A stretch of DNA of 64,000 bases from contig NZ_JAAOCA010000013.1 in NCBI RefSeq assembly GCF_014694385.1, positions 62,001-126,000 of the forward strand, in the 5' to 3' direction. Below the pieces are notes generated by a model. The model made no database searches, was not told where the DNA came from, and worked only from the letters and a program-made list of their open reading frames with translations. Position 1 is the first letter of the stretch; each line of letters begins with the position of its first letter. The translations under genes were made by a program, and so were the position numbers. The DNA is from Pseudomonas typographi. GTDB taxonomy: Bacteria > Pseudomonadota > Gammaproteobacteria > Pseudomonadales > Pseudomonadaceae. Shown here one piece after another: positions 49,542 to 58,942 of this stretch.

Positions 49542-50201
49542 TTAACCCGCGCCCTGGCTCAGCCCGAGAATGTACGCGCGGAAGTTTCGCGTCACAGGGT
49601 CTGGGTCCCCCTTGCGCCAAGCGAGGTGCAGCTCTGCGTGAGCGCCGCCCAGTTCGATCGGCTTGAAGATGATCCGCTCGGACGGCAGATGCTGGGCCGT
49701 ACTGGGCACCAGGGCGATGCCCATCCCGATGCTGACCAACGACAGAATGGTATGTGTCTGGTACAGGTACTGGACATAACTGGGTTCGACACCCGCCGCG
49801 CGGAACAGCCCGGACAGCAGCTCGAAGGAGTAGCGGCCCTCGGACGGCGAATACATGATGAAGGGCTGGCGATCCAGGTCTTGCACGGTCAACTGTTCAC
49901 GCTGGGCCAGCGGCTGGTCGTAAGGCAAGGCGAGGGCGAAGGGGTCGCGCAACACGCAAACGGTTTCGATACCTGGGTGCAGCTTGTCGGGCCGTATCAG
50001 GCCCAGGTTCAGCCGGTTGGATAACAGCGCCTCCTTTTGCTCCGGGGTAGACATCTCCTTGAGTACCACGTCGATGTCCTTGAGCGTGTGATAGGCCCCC
50101 GCCACGATCTGCGGCAACACCTTGAAGCGTGCGGCGGATATGAACCCCAAGCTCAACGAGAGTACATTAAGCCGTTCTACTTCGGCCCTCCGGATCCGCA
50201 C
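49542..50201 (-). pseudogene. 5'-truncated LysR family regulator (effector domain only)
   Basis: About 215 residues match the LysR effector-binding domain: EVERLNVLSLSLGFISAARFKVLPQIV, LRDPFALALPYDQPLA, FIMYSPSEGRYSFELL and HTILSLVSIGMGIALVPSTAQHL. The DNA-binding domain of about 90 residues is missing; an in-frame stop occurs just upstream (50208-50210) and 50202-50466 contains no remnant that I recognise. A deletion ending near 50180-50205 is likely. An atypical GTG could start a truncated protein. Confidence 0.75.
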
Positions 50202-50466
50202 CCTCGGCTACAACCTAAATCCTGGTTTTCCTCACTCATCGAGTCGTCGTATGCGCTGATGAACAAAGCTGACAATTGAGGGACATTGCTGCGTGCAGGC
50301 TTCCAGCTCTGGGGAGCGTGCTCTGGGAGCTCATTTCCAATGCCGATCAGCATGCTGCCACCGACGTGAAGGGTGAATCGCCCCGAATCAATTTGCCCGC
50401 TGCGATTGATACATGCAGGCGGATATCAGTCAGGGCGCCAAAGTTGTCACGCGTAACAGGCTAGCC

Positions 50467-51858
50467 TCATGCCTTTAGCTCTTGCATTACGCTGAGCACT
50501 GCTTTGTGCGACAGATCGACGATCTCGTCGATTTCTGCGGTGGTGGTGACTAGCGGCGGCGCGAAACCCAAGATGTCACCGTGGGGCATGGCGCGTGCGA
50601 TCAGATTCAAGTCACGTGCCGCCTTCGATACACGAGCGCCTACTTTCAGTAGAGGATTGAATCGGGTCTTGGTTGCGGGGGCGGCGACGAATTCGATGGC
50701 CGCCATCAGGCCGACGCCCCGGACTTCGCCAACGATCGGCAGGCCGGCGAAGGTTTCTTTCAGGCGTTGCTGGAAATAGCTGCCCACCCGCCGTGCGTTG
50801 CCCGGAATGTCTTCGCGCTCGACGATATCCAGCACTGCGTTTGCCGCCGCGACGCCCAGTGGATGGCCTGAGTAGGTGTAGCCATGAGAGAACGCGCCGA
50901 CGCGATCCGCGCCATCTTCTAGCACCTTGTAAACTTTCTCACCAACGATCGCCGCAGATAGCGGCACGTACGCCGAGGTCAAGCCTTTGGCGACGGTGAT
51001 CAGGTCCGGTTCTATGCCGTACAGGTCACAACCGAACATCGCGCCGGTACGGCCAAATCCCGTGATGACCTCGTCAGCGATCAGCAGGACGTCATACTTC
51101 CTCAGAATCGGTTGAATCGCTGCCCAATAGCCCGCCGGTGGTGGGGTGATGCCGCCCGTGCCGAGCACGGGTTCTGCGATGAACGCGCCGATGGTGTCCG
51201 GGTCTTCGCGCAGGATCAGCGCTTCGAGTTCTTCGGCGCGACGGGCAGAGAACTGCTCTTCGGTTTCGCCAGGTTGAGCGCCCCAGTAATGGTGTGGCAC
51301 GCCAGCCTGCAGAATGCCGGACACTGGCAAATCCATGTAATCGTGGTAAAAGCTCATGCCCGTCATGGAGCCGGCGATGACTGAGCAACCGTGATAACCG
51401 CGTTCACGGCTGATAATTTTTTTCTTCTTCGGCAAGCCGCGCAGGTTGTTGTAGTACCAGACCAGTTTTGCCTGGGTCTCATTAGCATCCGAACCGGACA
51501 TGCCATAGAACACCTTGCTCATTTTGCCCGGCGCCATGCGTACCAGTCGGTCGGACAAGCGAGCCAGGTCCTCGGTGGTATGCGCTGCGTAGGAGTGGTA
51601 GTAGGCCAGTTTGTGCGCCTGGCGAGAAATCGCATCCGCCACTTCGGTACGGCCATAACCCACGTTCATGCAATACAAACCGGCAAAGCCGTCGATGTAT
51701 TCACGGCCGGTGGCATCAGTAATGCGGATGCCTTTGGCGGTTTCGATGATCGTCGGATCGCCGGCCTTGCCGCTGGCGAAATCCTTGAGCTGGGTGAACG
51801 GATGCAGTACCGATGCACGGTCCAGCGCTGAAATGTGATCCTGGGTTTGCTTATCCAT
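50467..51858 (-). CDS. Class III PLP aminotransferase (omega-amine:pyruvate type)
   Basis: A 463-residue fold-type I omega-transaminase, typical length. Signatures: VLHPFTQLKDFASG, YIDGFAGLYCMNVGYGRTEVADA, YHSYAAHTTEDLARLSDRL, GMSGSDANETQAKLVWYYNNLRG, the Asp of LIADEVITGFGRTG and the PLP lysine in TVAKGLTSAYVPLSA. Related proteins use putrescine, beta-alanine, GABA or monoamines with pyruvate. It follows an aldehyde dehydrogenase gene by 17 bases; together they convert an omega-amine to an aldehyde and then an acid. Confidence 0.92.
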   Translation of the reverse strand: MDKQTQDHISALDRASVLHPFTQLKDFASGKAGDPTIIETAKGIRITDATGREYIDGFAGLYCMNVGYGRTEVADAISRQAHKLAYYHSYAAHTTEDLARLSDRLVRMAPGKMSKVFYGMSGSDANETQAKLVWYYNNLRGLPKKKKIISRERGYHGCSVIAGSMTGMSFYHDYMDLPVSGILQAGVPHHYWGAQPGETEEQFSARRAEELEALILREDPDTIGAFIAEPVLGTGGITPPPAGYWAAIQPILRKYDVLLIADEVITGFGRTGAMFGCDLYGIEPDLITVAKGLTSAYVPLSAAIVGEKVYKVLEDGADRVGAFSHGYTYSGHPLGVAAANAVLDIVEREDIPGNARRVGSYFQQRLKETFAGLPIVGEVRGVGLMAAIEFVAAPATKTRFNPLLKVGARVSKAARDLNLIARAMPHGDILGFAPPLVTTTAEIDEIVDLSHKAVLSVMQELKA

Positions 51859-51875
51859 GAGAGTTCTCCACTGGA

Positions 51876-53348
51876 TTAAAGGCTGCCGACGCAGACGTAT
51901 TTAAGTTCCATGTATTCAGCCAGGCCGTGACGCGAACCTTCACGGCCCAGGCCTGATTGTTTCCAGCCACCGAACGGGATCGGTGGGCCGGTGAATCTGG
52001 CGGTATTGAGGGCGACCATGCCGAATTCCAGACGGTCCGAGACCCGCGCGGCGCGGCGCAGGTCGTTGGTGTAAACGTAGGCGGCCAGCCCATATTCGGT
52101 ACTGTTGGCCCGGCGCAAGACTTCTTCTTCGCTGTCGAAAGGCAGCAACGCGGCGACCGGGCCGAAGGTTTCCTCGATGGCGATATCCATCTCGTCAGTC
52201 ACGTCGGCGAGCACGGTTGGTGTTACGAACGAGGCGCCCAGCCCGCATTCCTCACCGCCAACTGTCAGGCGGGCGCCGAGTGAGAGGGCGTTGCCAATCT
52301 GGTCGCGACACTTATTGGCCACCGACAGTCGCGTCATCGGGCCGATGTCAACGCCGTCCTCAAGACCATGACCCAACTTGAGTCTGGCAGTGGCCTCGCT
52401 GAAGGCCTGCACAAAAGGTGCGTATAAACCACGCTGGATGTAGATGCGGTTGGCGGCAAGACAATCCTGGCCGGAGGTCGCGAACTTGGCACCGATGCAG
52501 CCGACTACTGCTCCCTCCAGCGAGGCATCGTCGAAAACGATGAAAGGCGCGTGTCCACCCAGCTCCAGCGATACCTTTTTCAGGGTCTGCGCCGATTGCG
52601 CCAGGAGCTGGCGACCGATTTGGGTCGATCCGGTAAAGCTGAATGCTCGGACTTCAGGGCGCTGCATCAGCCGCGCTGACAGGATTTGCGCATCCCCGGT
52701 GATGACCTGGAACACACCCGCAGGCACGCCCGCCTGCTCTGCCAGTTTCGCCAGAGCCAGCGCCGATAGCGGCGTCTCCGACGCGGGCTTGATGATCATG
52801 CTGCAACCGGCAGCGAGTGCTGCGCCGGCCTTGCGCGTAATCATCGCCATCGGGAAGTTCCACGGCGTGATCGCTGCAGTGACGCCGATTGGCTGCATCT
52901 TTGTAGTGAGCTGGCTACCCGGCAAGTGACTGGGGATCGACTCACCGTAACTGCGCTCGCCGTCGGCGGCGAACCAGCCGAGAAAGCCGGCGCCGTATTC
53001 GATTTCGCCTAGGGATTCATTGAGCGGCTTGCCCTGTTCGGCGGTCATCAAAGTCGCCAGGTCAGCCGCATGTTCGCGGCACAGTGTCGCCCACCGCCGA
53101 AGAATTGCACCACGTTCTGCAGGTAACCGGTCGCGCCACAGAACAAAAGCCTGAGTCGCAGCATCGACAGCTTTGTCCATCCACTTCACGTCGCAATGGG
53201 CGACCTGGGCGATGACCATGCCCGTTGCCGGATCAACCACTGGTAGGCGTGATTCGCCCTCTATCCACTGTCCGTCAATGAAGGCGCGGGTTTCGAGAAG
53301 CTCGGGACAGCGCAGTCGCTCAAGCGCCGATAGGGCAAAGTGTTTCAT
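51876..53348 (-). CDS. Succinate-semialdehyde dehydrogenase-like aldehyde dehydrogenase (GabD family)
   Basis: A 490-residue aldehyde dehydrogenase. Cys is in FATSGQDCLAANR, Glu in SLELGGHAPFIVFDDA, Asn in TPWNFPMAMITRKAGAALAAGC. ESIPSHLPGSQL and the C-terminal GREGSRHGLAEYMELKYVCVG fit the GabD group. It would oxidise the semialdehyde formed by the downstream transaminase. The 171-base region in front of it carries two AsnC-like boxes. Confidence 0.9.
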   Translation of the reverse strand: MKHFALSALERLRCPELLETRAFIDGQWIEGESRLPVVDPATGMVIAQVAHCDVKWMDKAVDAATQAFVLWRDRLPAERGAILRRWATLCREHAADLATLMTAEQGKPLNESLGEIEYGAGFLGWFAADGERSYGESIPSHLPGSQLTTKMQPIGVTAAITPWNFPMAMITRKAGAALAAGCSMIIKPASETPLSALALAKLAEQAGVPAGVFQVITGDAQILSARLMQRPEVRAFSFTGSTQIGRQLLAQSAQTLKKVSLELGGHAPFIVFDDASLEGAVVGCIGAKFATSGQDCLAANRIYIQRGLYAPFVQAFSEATARLKLGHGLEDGVDIGPMTRLSVANKCRDQIGNALSLGARLTVGGEECGLGASFVTPTVLADVTDEMDIAIEETFGPVAALLPFDSEEEVLRRANSTEYGLAAYVYTNDLRRAARVSDRLEFGMVALNTARFTGPPIPFGGWKQSGLGREGSRHGLAEYMELKYVCVGSL

Positions 53349-53435
53349 GTCTAAGTCTCATCGTCGAGTGGGCGGGCAATGGACTTATTTTAGGCAACAG
53401 CTGGTTACCTAATGCTGCGTAACAACAGCGATTGG

Positions 53436-53450
53436 CGCAGTAATGCTGAG
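53436..53450. promoter_or_regulatory. AsnC/Lrp-like box CGCAG-TAATG-CTGAG
   Basis: A 15-bp dyad with 5-base arms, one mismatch at the fourth base of the right arm. Its centre is 30 bp from that of the perfect box at 53466. Both lie upstream of the semialdehyde dehydrogenase and just downstream of the AsnC-family gene. Confidence 0.5.
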
Positions 53451-53465
53451 TGCTTAGAAGATATT

Positions 53466-53480
53466 CGCAGTTTTTCTGCG
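53466..53480. promoter_or_regulatory. AsnC/Lrp-like box CGCAG-TTTTT-CTGCG
   Basis: A perfect 15-bp palindrome (5-base arms, T5 centre), the size and CAG-N-CTG style of AsnC/Lrp family sites. The 30-bp spacing to the box at 53436 is close to three helical turns, suiting cooperative binding of the octameric regulator encoded at 53520-54005. Confidence 0.6.
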
Positions 53481-53519
53481 TGTAGATGGATTCAGAGGAT
53501 GTTTTCGGGCCTGGCCTTA

Positions 53520-54005
53520 TTATTTGACTTCGATGGCGCCCGGTATCGGAATGCTGAAACCTGCCTTTACCCGGTCCATCACCACCATCGTCTTGAAGCC
53601 CTTGATGTTGGGATTGTTATAGAAGAACTGCCGGGTGAATTGTTCGTACTCTTCCATGTTGCGTGTGGTCACCACCAGGACGAAGTCGGCATCTCCGGTG
53701 ACGTAATAGCCGCTCATGATTTCCGGTGTGGAGCGAATCGACTGTTTGAACGTGTCGATGATGTCCGCGCGCTCGCGTTCCAGCGAAACCAGCACCAGCA
53801 TCATCACATCGCGGCCAATGGCCTTGGGCGATACCACTGCAATGTCCGCTTCGATGATGCCTTGTGCGCGCAGACGCTTGAGTCTGCGTTGAATACCGGT
53901 GCTGGATAAGCCCACCAGCTCGCCAAGCTCTTCACTGGAGACCCGGTTGGAGCGCTGCAATTCACTAAGCAATCTTGCGTCGATTCTGTCCAGTTCCAAA
54001 GCCAA
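53520..54005 (-). CDS. Lrp/AsnC family transcriptional regulator
   Basis: A 161-residue regulator: N-terminal helix-turn-helix (LDRIDARLLSELQRSNRVSSEELGELVGLSSTGIQRRLKRLRAQGII) and a C-terminal RAM ligand domain (VSLERERADIIDTFKQSI, YYVTGDADFVLVVTTRNMEEYEQF). It lies upstream of, and in the same direction as, the dehydrogenase-transaminase pair, and most likely controls it in response to an amino acid or amine. Confidence 0.92.
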   Translation of the reverse strand: MALELDRIDARLLSELQRSNRVSSEELGELVGLSSTGIQRRLKRLRAQGIIEADIAVVSPKAIGRDVMMLVLVSLERERADIIDTFKQSIRSTPEIMSGYYVTGDADFVLVVTTRNMEEYEQFTRQFFYNNPNIKGFKTMVVMDRVKAGFSIPIPGAIEVK

Positions 54006-54144
54006 GCCTCACCGTCGTATCCGTTTGGTAAAGGGGCAGCGATGCGCTTGCGTGAGCGCACACCACGACCGCCATCGCGGCATAGATTACCGCGACGCAC
54101 CTTCATTCGCAGAATTGAAATGTCTGCCCGTTTTAAGGGCGTAC

Positions 54145-54159
54145 ATAACATTTTGTTAT
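54145..54159. promoter_or_regulatory. LysR-type dyad ATAACATTTTGTTAT before the ABC operon
   Basis: A perfect palindrome (ATAACA-TTT-TGTTAT) 93 bases upstream of ATG 54252. It differs by one base from the site at 38767 and by three from the one at 60786. ATAA-N7-TTAT is the known style of OccR/NocR-type operators. The rest of 54006-54251 has no gene. Confidence 0.6.
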
Positions 54160-54251
54160 TCATGGCAAGAAATCCCGCATTTGACAGTATGATGGTCGCG
54201 TTCCAAATTGTTGGTCACATACAAGGTTTAATTCAGTAAAGGGCAATGGTA

Positions 54252-55031
54252 ATGAGCATTGATGTCAGTCCTCCCATTGTTCTGCGAGTCGATGCGTTGC
54301 ATAAGCAGTTCGGTGATGTGGCCGTTCTTAAGGGCATTGATCTGAAGGTGCGTCAGGGCGAAGTGATCTCGCTGATCGGCTCCTCCGGTTCAGGTAAAAG
54401 TACATTTCTACGCTGTCTGAATCTGCTGGAAATGCCAACGTCGGGCGCCATTGAAGTCAATGGTCAAGGGCTGCATATCGATACTGCTAGCGATGGGACC
54501 GCGCGTTTGAGCAACCCGCGCCTGGTGGATACGTTCCGCCTGCAACTGGGCATGGTGTTTCAGAGCTTCAATCTCTGGCCACACCGCACGGTTCTGGAAA
54601 ATGTCACCGAGGCGCTGATCTGGGTGAAAAAACTGCGTCGGGCCGACGCCGACGACAGGGCCATGCAGGTCCTGACTCGGGTTGGCATGGCCAACAAGCG
54701 TGACGACTATCCCTTGGCACTGTCTGGTGGACAACAGCAGCGGGTAGCGATTGCGCGGGTACTGGCGATGCAGCCGGGGATCATGCTGTTCGATGAACCT
54801 ACTTCAGCACTGGACCCGGAACTGGTTGGCGAGGTTCTGCGGGTTATCCGCCAACTCGCTGAAGAGGGCAACACCATCTTGCTGGTGACCCATGAAATGC
54901 GTTTTGCTCGTGAAGTCTCAAGCCGGATCATTTTTCTGCATCAAGGGGTGATCGAGGATGACGGAACCCCTGAAGAGGTCTTCAATAACTCCAAATCCGA
55001 ACGTGTCAGGGCATTCCTCTCACAACATTGA
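54252..55031 (+). CDS. Amino-acid/opine-type ABC transporter ATPase
   Basis: A 259-residue HisP/OccP-like ATPase: Walker [10 protein letters not shown], signature ALSGGQQQR, Walker [15 protein letters not shown], switch [13 protein letters not shown] 54252 is preferred over 54246 since AAAGGGC is spaced for it. First gene of a complete importer (ATPase, binding protein, two permeases) at 54252-57370. Confidence 0.92.
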   Translation: MSIDVSPPIVLRVDALHKQFGDVAVLKGIDLKVRQGEVISLIGSSGSGKSTFLRCLNLLEMPTSGAIEVNGQGLHIDTASDGTARLSNPRLVDTFRLQLGMVFQSFNLWPHRTVLENVTEALIWVKKLRRADADDRAMQVLTRVGMANKRDDYPLALSGGQQQRVAIARVLAMQPGIMLFDEPTSALDPELVGEVLRVIRQLAEEGNTILLVTHEMRFAREVSSRIIFLHQGVIEDDGTPEEVFNNSKSERVRAFLSQH

Positions 55032-55072
55032 ACCGCTGCCACACCAGTGAAAATGACTTTAGGGATTTCTCG

Positions 55073-55876
55073 ATGAAGAAGACTTTGCTCGCGTTCGTTT
55101 GTGGCACCGCTTTGATCGCAACTGCTGTCAACGCCGCCGAAGATACCTTGACGGTGGGTACCGAGGGTGATGCGCCGCCTTACAGCATGGCGGACGTCAA
55201 TGGCGCTGTGACTGGCTACGATGCCGACATTGCCAACGCGGTGTGCAGTGAAATGAAAGTCAAATGCCGCTTCGTCGTTCAGTCGTTCAGCACGCTGATT
55301 CCGTCCTTGAACGCTGACCGTTTCGACGTGATCGTGTCGGGGCTGGGTATCACCGAAGCGCGCAAGAAACAGATAGATTACTCCATTCCTTACGGCGGCG
55401 TCCCTCAGTATTACGTGGTGGCCAAGGATTCGCCGATCGCCTCCGTGGGCTCCATTGCCGAGATCGAGAAAATGCTCGATGGCAAGACCATCGGCGTGGT
55501 CAACGGCACCACTTACGCCAACTACGTGCAGAAGCACTTGCCCAACTCCGAGGTCAAGACCTACGACGCCACTACGCAAATGCTGGCGGATCTGGAAGCC
55601 GGTCGCATCGACTCCGCCTACAGCGACTCCCCGACTTGGACCGACTTCATCAAGACCCCGGGCGGTGCACGCTTTACCCGAGTGAAAGTTGCCGTACGCC
55701 AGGCAGACGATCCGACCGTGCTTGGCTATGGCATGGGCATCGGGATCCGTAAGGGCAACACCGCATTGCAGAGCAAGGTCGATACCGCACTGTGCTCCCT
55801 GTCGAAGAAAGGCGAGCTGACGACCATCAGCAAGAAGTGGTTTGACGAAGACTACGCCATCGCCTGCAAGCAATAA
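55073..55876 (+). CDS. Family 3 periplasmic amino-acid-type binding protein
   Basis: A 267-residue exported protein: signal peptide MKKTLLAFVCGTALIATAVNAA, then LTVGTEGDAPPYSMADVNGAVTGYDADIANAVCSEMKVKCRF, SLNADRFDVIVSGLGITEARKKQIDYSIPY and the C-terminal GIGIRKGNTAL. AGGG precedes ATG 55073. The wording is close to lysine/arginine/ornithine/histidine and octopine-type binders. The ligand is an amino acid derivative or similar cation; exact identity unknown. Confidence 0.9.
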   Translation: MKKTLLAFVCGTALIATAVNAAEDTLTVGTEGDAPPYSMADVNGAVTGYDADIANAVCSEMKVKCRFVVQSFSTLIPSLNADRFDVIVSGLGITEARKKQIDYSIPYGGVPQYYVVAKDSPIASVGSIAEIEKMLDGKTIGVVNGTTYANYVQKHLPNSEVKTYDATTQMLADLEAGRIDSAYSDSPTWTDFIKTPGGARFTRVKVAVRQADDPTVLGYGMGIGIRKGNTALQSKVDTALCSLSKKGELTTISKKWFDEDYAIACKQ

Positions 55877-55952
55877 GACGTTCGTGAATGCCCTCGTCTG
55901 CCTTTGAGGCGAGGGCTGCGAACGCGCAGTGATGAATTGATGCAGGTGTGCA

Positions 55953-56666
55953 ATGACTGACGTATGGCGGTTTTTATTCGAGCAGCGTTGGGCTCTTTCC
56001 TTGCTCAAGGGCAGCGCAGTGACGTTGGGGTTGGGCCTGCTGGGCATGTGTCTGGGACTGATCATCGCGTTGCCACTGGCGATCATTCGCTGGCGCAAAG
56101 TCCGCGTGGTAGGGCGTCTGGTCTTGGGCTATACGATGGTGGTGCGCAGCATTCCCGGGCTGTTGATCATCTATCTGATCTTCTTTGGCTCGGTACAAGC
56201 GGTGGACAGCATCGGCGAGTTTTTCGGCTTTCAGGCCGCCGTGCGCAGTGCTTATCCGTTTCTGATGGGCATGCTGGCGATCGGTATCATTTCCAGTGCG
56301 TATTCGGTTGAAGTCTTGCGCGGTGCGCTGCAAACGATTCCAGAGGGGCTGATCGAAGCGTCCAAGTCGCTGGCCATGCCGCGCAGTGCAATTTACCTGC
56401 GCATTGTTCTCCCATTGATGCTGCGCAACGCGCTGCCGGGCCTCAACAACGTATGGCAGATGACCATCAAGGATACCTCGTTGGTGTCTGTGGTGGGCCT
56501 GGGCGAACTGATGCGCACGGCCGCGTTGGCGGCGGGCATATCGCGCAGTCCGCTGGTCTTCTACCTGATCGCCGGTGCTGTGTTTCTGCTGATCACCTGG
56601 GTCAGCCAACGGCTGTTCGCGGTTTGCGAGCGGCATCTCAATCGCGGCTTTCTGGAGGCACGCTGA
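55953..56666 (+). CDS. Amino-acid/opine-type ABC permease (HisQ/OccQ-like)
   Basis: A 237-residue permease with about five spans; GSAVTLGLGLLGMCLGLIIALPLAI is the start of the transport domain and EASKSLAMPRSAIYLRIVLPLMLRNALPGLNN the ATPase-contact loop. Its TGA stop overlaps the ATG of the next permease (TGATG), so the two are coupled and likely form a heterodimer. Confidence 0.9.
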   Translation: MTDVWRFLFEQRWALSLLKGSAVTLGLGLLGMCLGLIIALPLAIIRWRKVRVVGRLVLGYTMVVRSIPGLLIIYLIFFGSVQAVDSIGEFFGFQAAVRSAYPFLMGMLAIGIISSAYSVEVLRGALQTIPEGLIEASKSLAMPRSAIYLRIVLPLMLRNALPGLNNVWQMTIKDTSLVSVVGLGELMRTAALAAGISRSPLVFYLIAGAVFLLITWVSQRLFAVCERHLNRGFLEAR

Positions 56667-57370
56667 TGGACATGGAACTGGTGCAGCAAGCCATTCCTTT
56701 TCTGCTGAAGGGTGCTCAGGTCACATTGATCATTGGCTTGTTCGGGGTGTTGATCGGTTTGCCCCTGGGCATTTTCGTGGGCCTGGTGCGGTTGTCGCGT
56801 CACCGGCAAACGGCAGCGTGCTTCTCGGCGTTCAGCGCGTTTTTTCGCGGCACGCCCTTGCTGGTCCAACTGTTCATCATTTACTACGGGTTCGGCCAGT
56901 TGGGGTTCGTGCGCAATAACCCGCTGTTGTGGTGGGTAGTTGGCAGCAGCCTGCACTGCGCAATTCTCGCCGTCGTGCTGAACACCATTGCCTACACCTC
57001 GGAAATCTTTCGTGGCGCGTTTCAGTCGATCCCCATAGGCATGGTAGAAGCGGCGCAGGCCTGCGGGATGTCGTGGTGGGTGGCATTGTTCCGGGTTCGC
57101 TTTCCGCTGGCGTTGCGCCAGGCATTGCCAGCGTACGGTAACGAAGTGGCCATTGTGATTAAGGAGTCGAGTCTGGCATCGACGATCACGGTTCTGGAAA
57201 TCACTGGTTACGCCAAGCGCCTGATGAGTGAAACCTTCGCCATCATCGAGATATTCGTTATCGCCTCGGTGTTCTATCTGGTGATAAACCTGCTGGCGAT
57301 GCTGCTGGTGCGTCAGGTGGAGAAGTACTTGTCGGGCGGTTTACGAACCGGTCGCAAAATTCATATCTGA
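56666..57370 (+). CDS. Amino-acid/opine-type ABC permease (HisM/OccM-like)
   Basis: A 234-residue permease: GAQVTLIIGLFGVLIGLPLGIFVGLVRL, FFRGTPLLVQLFIIYYGFGQLG (the family's RGTPLLVQLF motif) and EAAQACGMSWWVALFRVRFPLALRQALPAYGNE. TGGAGG lies upstream of ATG 56666, inside the previous gene. A longer open frame to 56453 merely overlaps that gene. Confidence 0.92.
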   Translation: MDMELVQQAIPFLLKGAQVTLIIGLFGVLIGLPLGIFVGLVRLSRHRQTAACFSAFSAFFRGTPLLVQLFIIYYGFGQLGFVRNNPLLWWVVGSSLHCAILAVVLNTIAYTSEIFRGAFQSIPIGMVEAAQACGMSWWVALFRVRFPLALRQALPAYGNEVAIVIKESSLASTITVLEITGYAKRLMSETFAIIEIFVIASVFYLVINLLAMLLVRQVEKYLSGGLRTGRKIHI

Positions 57371-57436
57371 TTCTCGCTTGCGCGGGATGTCATTGGTGCG
57401 CGCGACGCCTGTCGTGCTTTGCTCAAGGGTCGTTTC

Positions 57437-58537
57437 ATGAAACATATCATTGTCGTCGGCGCTGGCGCCGTCGGGCTTTCCTGCGCGCGGGCTGCGCTGA
57501 AGCGCGGTCATCGGGTCACTGTCCTGGAGCAAGGGTCGCTGCCCAATCCTCAGGCCGCCTCCTATGACCAGCACCGAATGATCCGCTACCAGTACGGTGA
57601 CGCCGAAGGCTACACGCGGATGGTCGGCGAGGCGTTCGGTGCGTGGGAGCGACTGTGGCAAGACATAGATGCGCGCCATTGCGTGGCGACCGGCACCTTT
57701 GGTGTTTCTCTGGAGGCCAATGATGAGATCTTCCAAAGCGTTTCGACCTTCAAGCGCTTAGGCATCAGCCATGAGCTGATGGACAGCGCCAGCGCTGAGC
57801 GGCTTTGCCCGCAGCTCACGCTGCCGGAGGCTGCACAAGGCTTATATCAGGCAGACGGCGGCGTGTTGTTCGCTGACCGCATCGTTGACAGCCTGCTTGC
57901 ATGGGTCACGCGGCATGGCGCGCAGATGCGGCCGCACACTCGGGTCGCTCATGTCGATACCGGGGTGAGCCGCGTCACCCTGGCGGATGGCGAAGTTGTC
58001 GAAGGCGACGCTCTGGTGGTCGCTGCCGGTGCCTGGTTGCCGGGTTTGATGCCGCACATTCCGGATCTGCCGACCTGGCGCCAGGCGGTGTGTTATGTCC
58101 AGGCCCCCGCAGAATTTCAGGCCGACTGGGCCAACGGACCCTGCCTGACCGACCTGGGTATAGGTGACAACTATGCACTGACGCCGGTAGACGGAACCGG
58201 CCTCAAGTTCGGTTCGGGCTTGCATCGCCGGGCCGGCGCACCCGATGCGGCGGGCTTCGTGGCAGAGCCGGAAGAAGGCTACGAAGTCATTAGTCATTTC
58301 GCCCCGTATCTGCGTAACGCCGCGGCCTACCGTCCGATCCGGATGGCGGTCGGCTACTACGTCAAGGATGCGTCGGCCAAGTTTCGCGTACAGCACGATG
58401 GCAAGGCCGTGGTCATCACCAACTGCGACGGGCAGATGTTCAAGTTCTCGGCGTTGATGGGCGAACGCGTCATGGCCTCCATCGACGGCGAACTTGCAGC
58501 GTCCGAACTCACCCGCTGGGCAGCGGGCGAGCGCTGA
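57437..58537 (+). CDS. FAD-dependent amine/amino acid oxidoreductase (sarcosine-oxidase-like, DAO family)
   Basis: A 366-residue flavoprotein. IIVVGAGAVGLSCARAALKRGHRVTVLEQG is the FAD-binding fold; YDQHRMIRYQYGDAEGYTRMVGEAF resembles the SoxA/MSOX region where FAD is attached or contacted. A conserved Arg-Gly-rich C-terminus is less evident. AAGGGT precedes ATG 57437. It lies 66 bases behind the ABC importer and before a cupin and a hydroxyacid dehydrogenase, so it probably oxidises the imported N-alkyl amino acid or amine to an imine and oxo acid. Confidence 0.87.
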   Translation: MKHIIVVGAGAVGLSCARAALKRGHRVTVLEQGSLPNPQAASYDQHRMIRYQYGDAEGYTRMVGEAFGAWERLWQDIDARHCVATGTFGVSLEANDEIFQSVSTFKRLGISHELMDSASAERLCPQLTLPEAAQGLYQADGGVLFADRIVDSLLAWVTRHGAQMRPHTRVAHVDTGVSRVTLADGEVVEGDALVVAAGAWLPGLMPHIPDLPTWRQAVCYVQAPAEFQADWANGPCLTDLGIGDNYALTPVDGTGLKFGSGLHRRAGAPDAAGFVAEPEEGYEVISHFAPYLRNAAAYRPIRMAVGYYVKDASAKFRVQHDGKAVVITNCDGQMFKFSALMGERVMASIDGELAASELTRWAAGER

Positions 58538-58583
58538 TTTTTTTCCACAAACCCTTATTCGAATTCAACGTACAGGTACTTCT

Positions 58584-58937
58584 ATGAGCTTTCTCACGCA
58601 CTTTGATTTTTCCAACCTGGGTGAAGGCCGCAAGGGCGAGCCTTTGCCGGAACGCCTGGTCGAGGGCGATCCGAAATTCACCACCTGGGACATCGAAAAA
58701 AGCGCCGATGGCCGGGTCAATGCCGGGGTTTGGGAAGTGACCCCAGGCGCCTACTGGTCGATTAAGGGTGAAAGCTGGGAATACTGCGCAATCCTCTCCG
58801 GCATTTCCGAGTTGGTGGAAGAAGGGCAGCCGGTCAAGCGTATTCAGGCCGGCGACACCTTCATCATGCGCCCCGGTTTCAAGGGCATCTGGCGTGTCAT
58901 CGAAACCACGCGCAAAGTCTGGGTCCAGCTGGATTGA
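58584..58937 (+). CDS. Cupin domain protein (DUF861-type)
   Basis: A 117-residue single-domain cupin: GVWEVTPGAYWSIKGESWEYCAILSG and EEGQPVKRIQAGDTFIMRPGFKGIWRVIET form the two cupin motifs of the ureidoglycine-aminohydrolase-like group. AGGT precedes ATG 58584. It probably binds a metal or small metabolite and may stabilise or convert an unstable product of the flavoprotein; no reaction is assigned. Confidence 0.85.
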   Translation: MSFLTHFDFSNLGEGRKGEPLPERLVEGDPKFTTWDIEKSADGRVNAGVWEVTPGAYWSIKGESWEYCAILSGISELVEEGQPVKRIQAGDTFIMRPGFKGIWRVIETTRKVWVQLD

Positions 58938-58942
58938 CCGGT

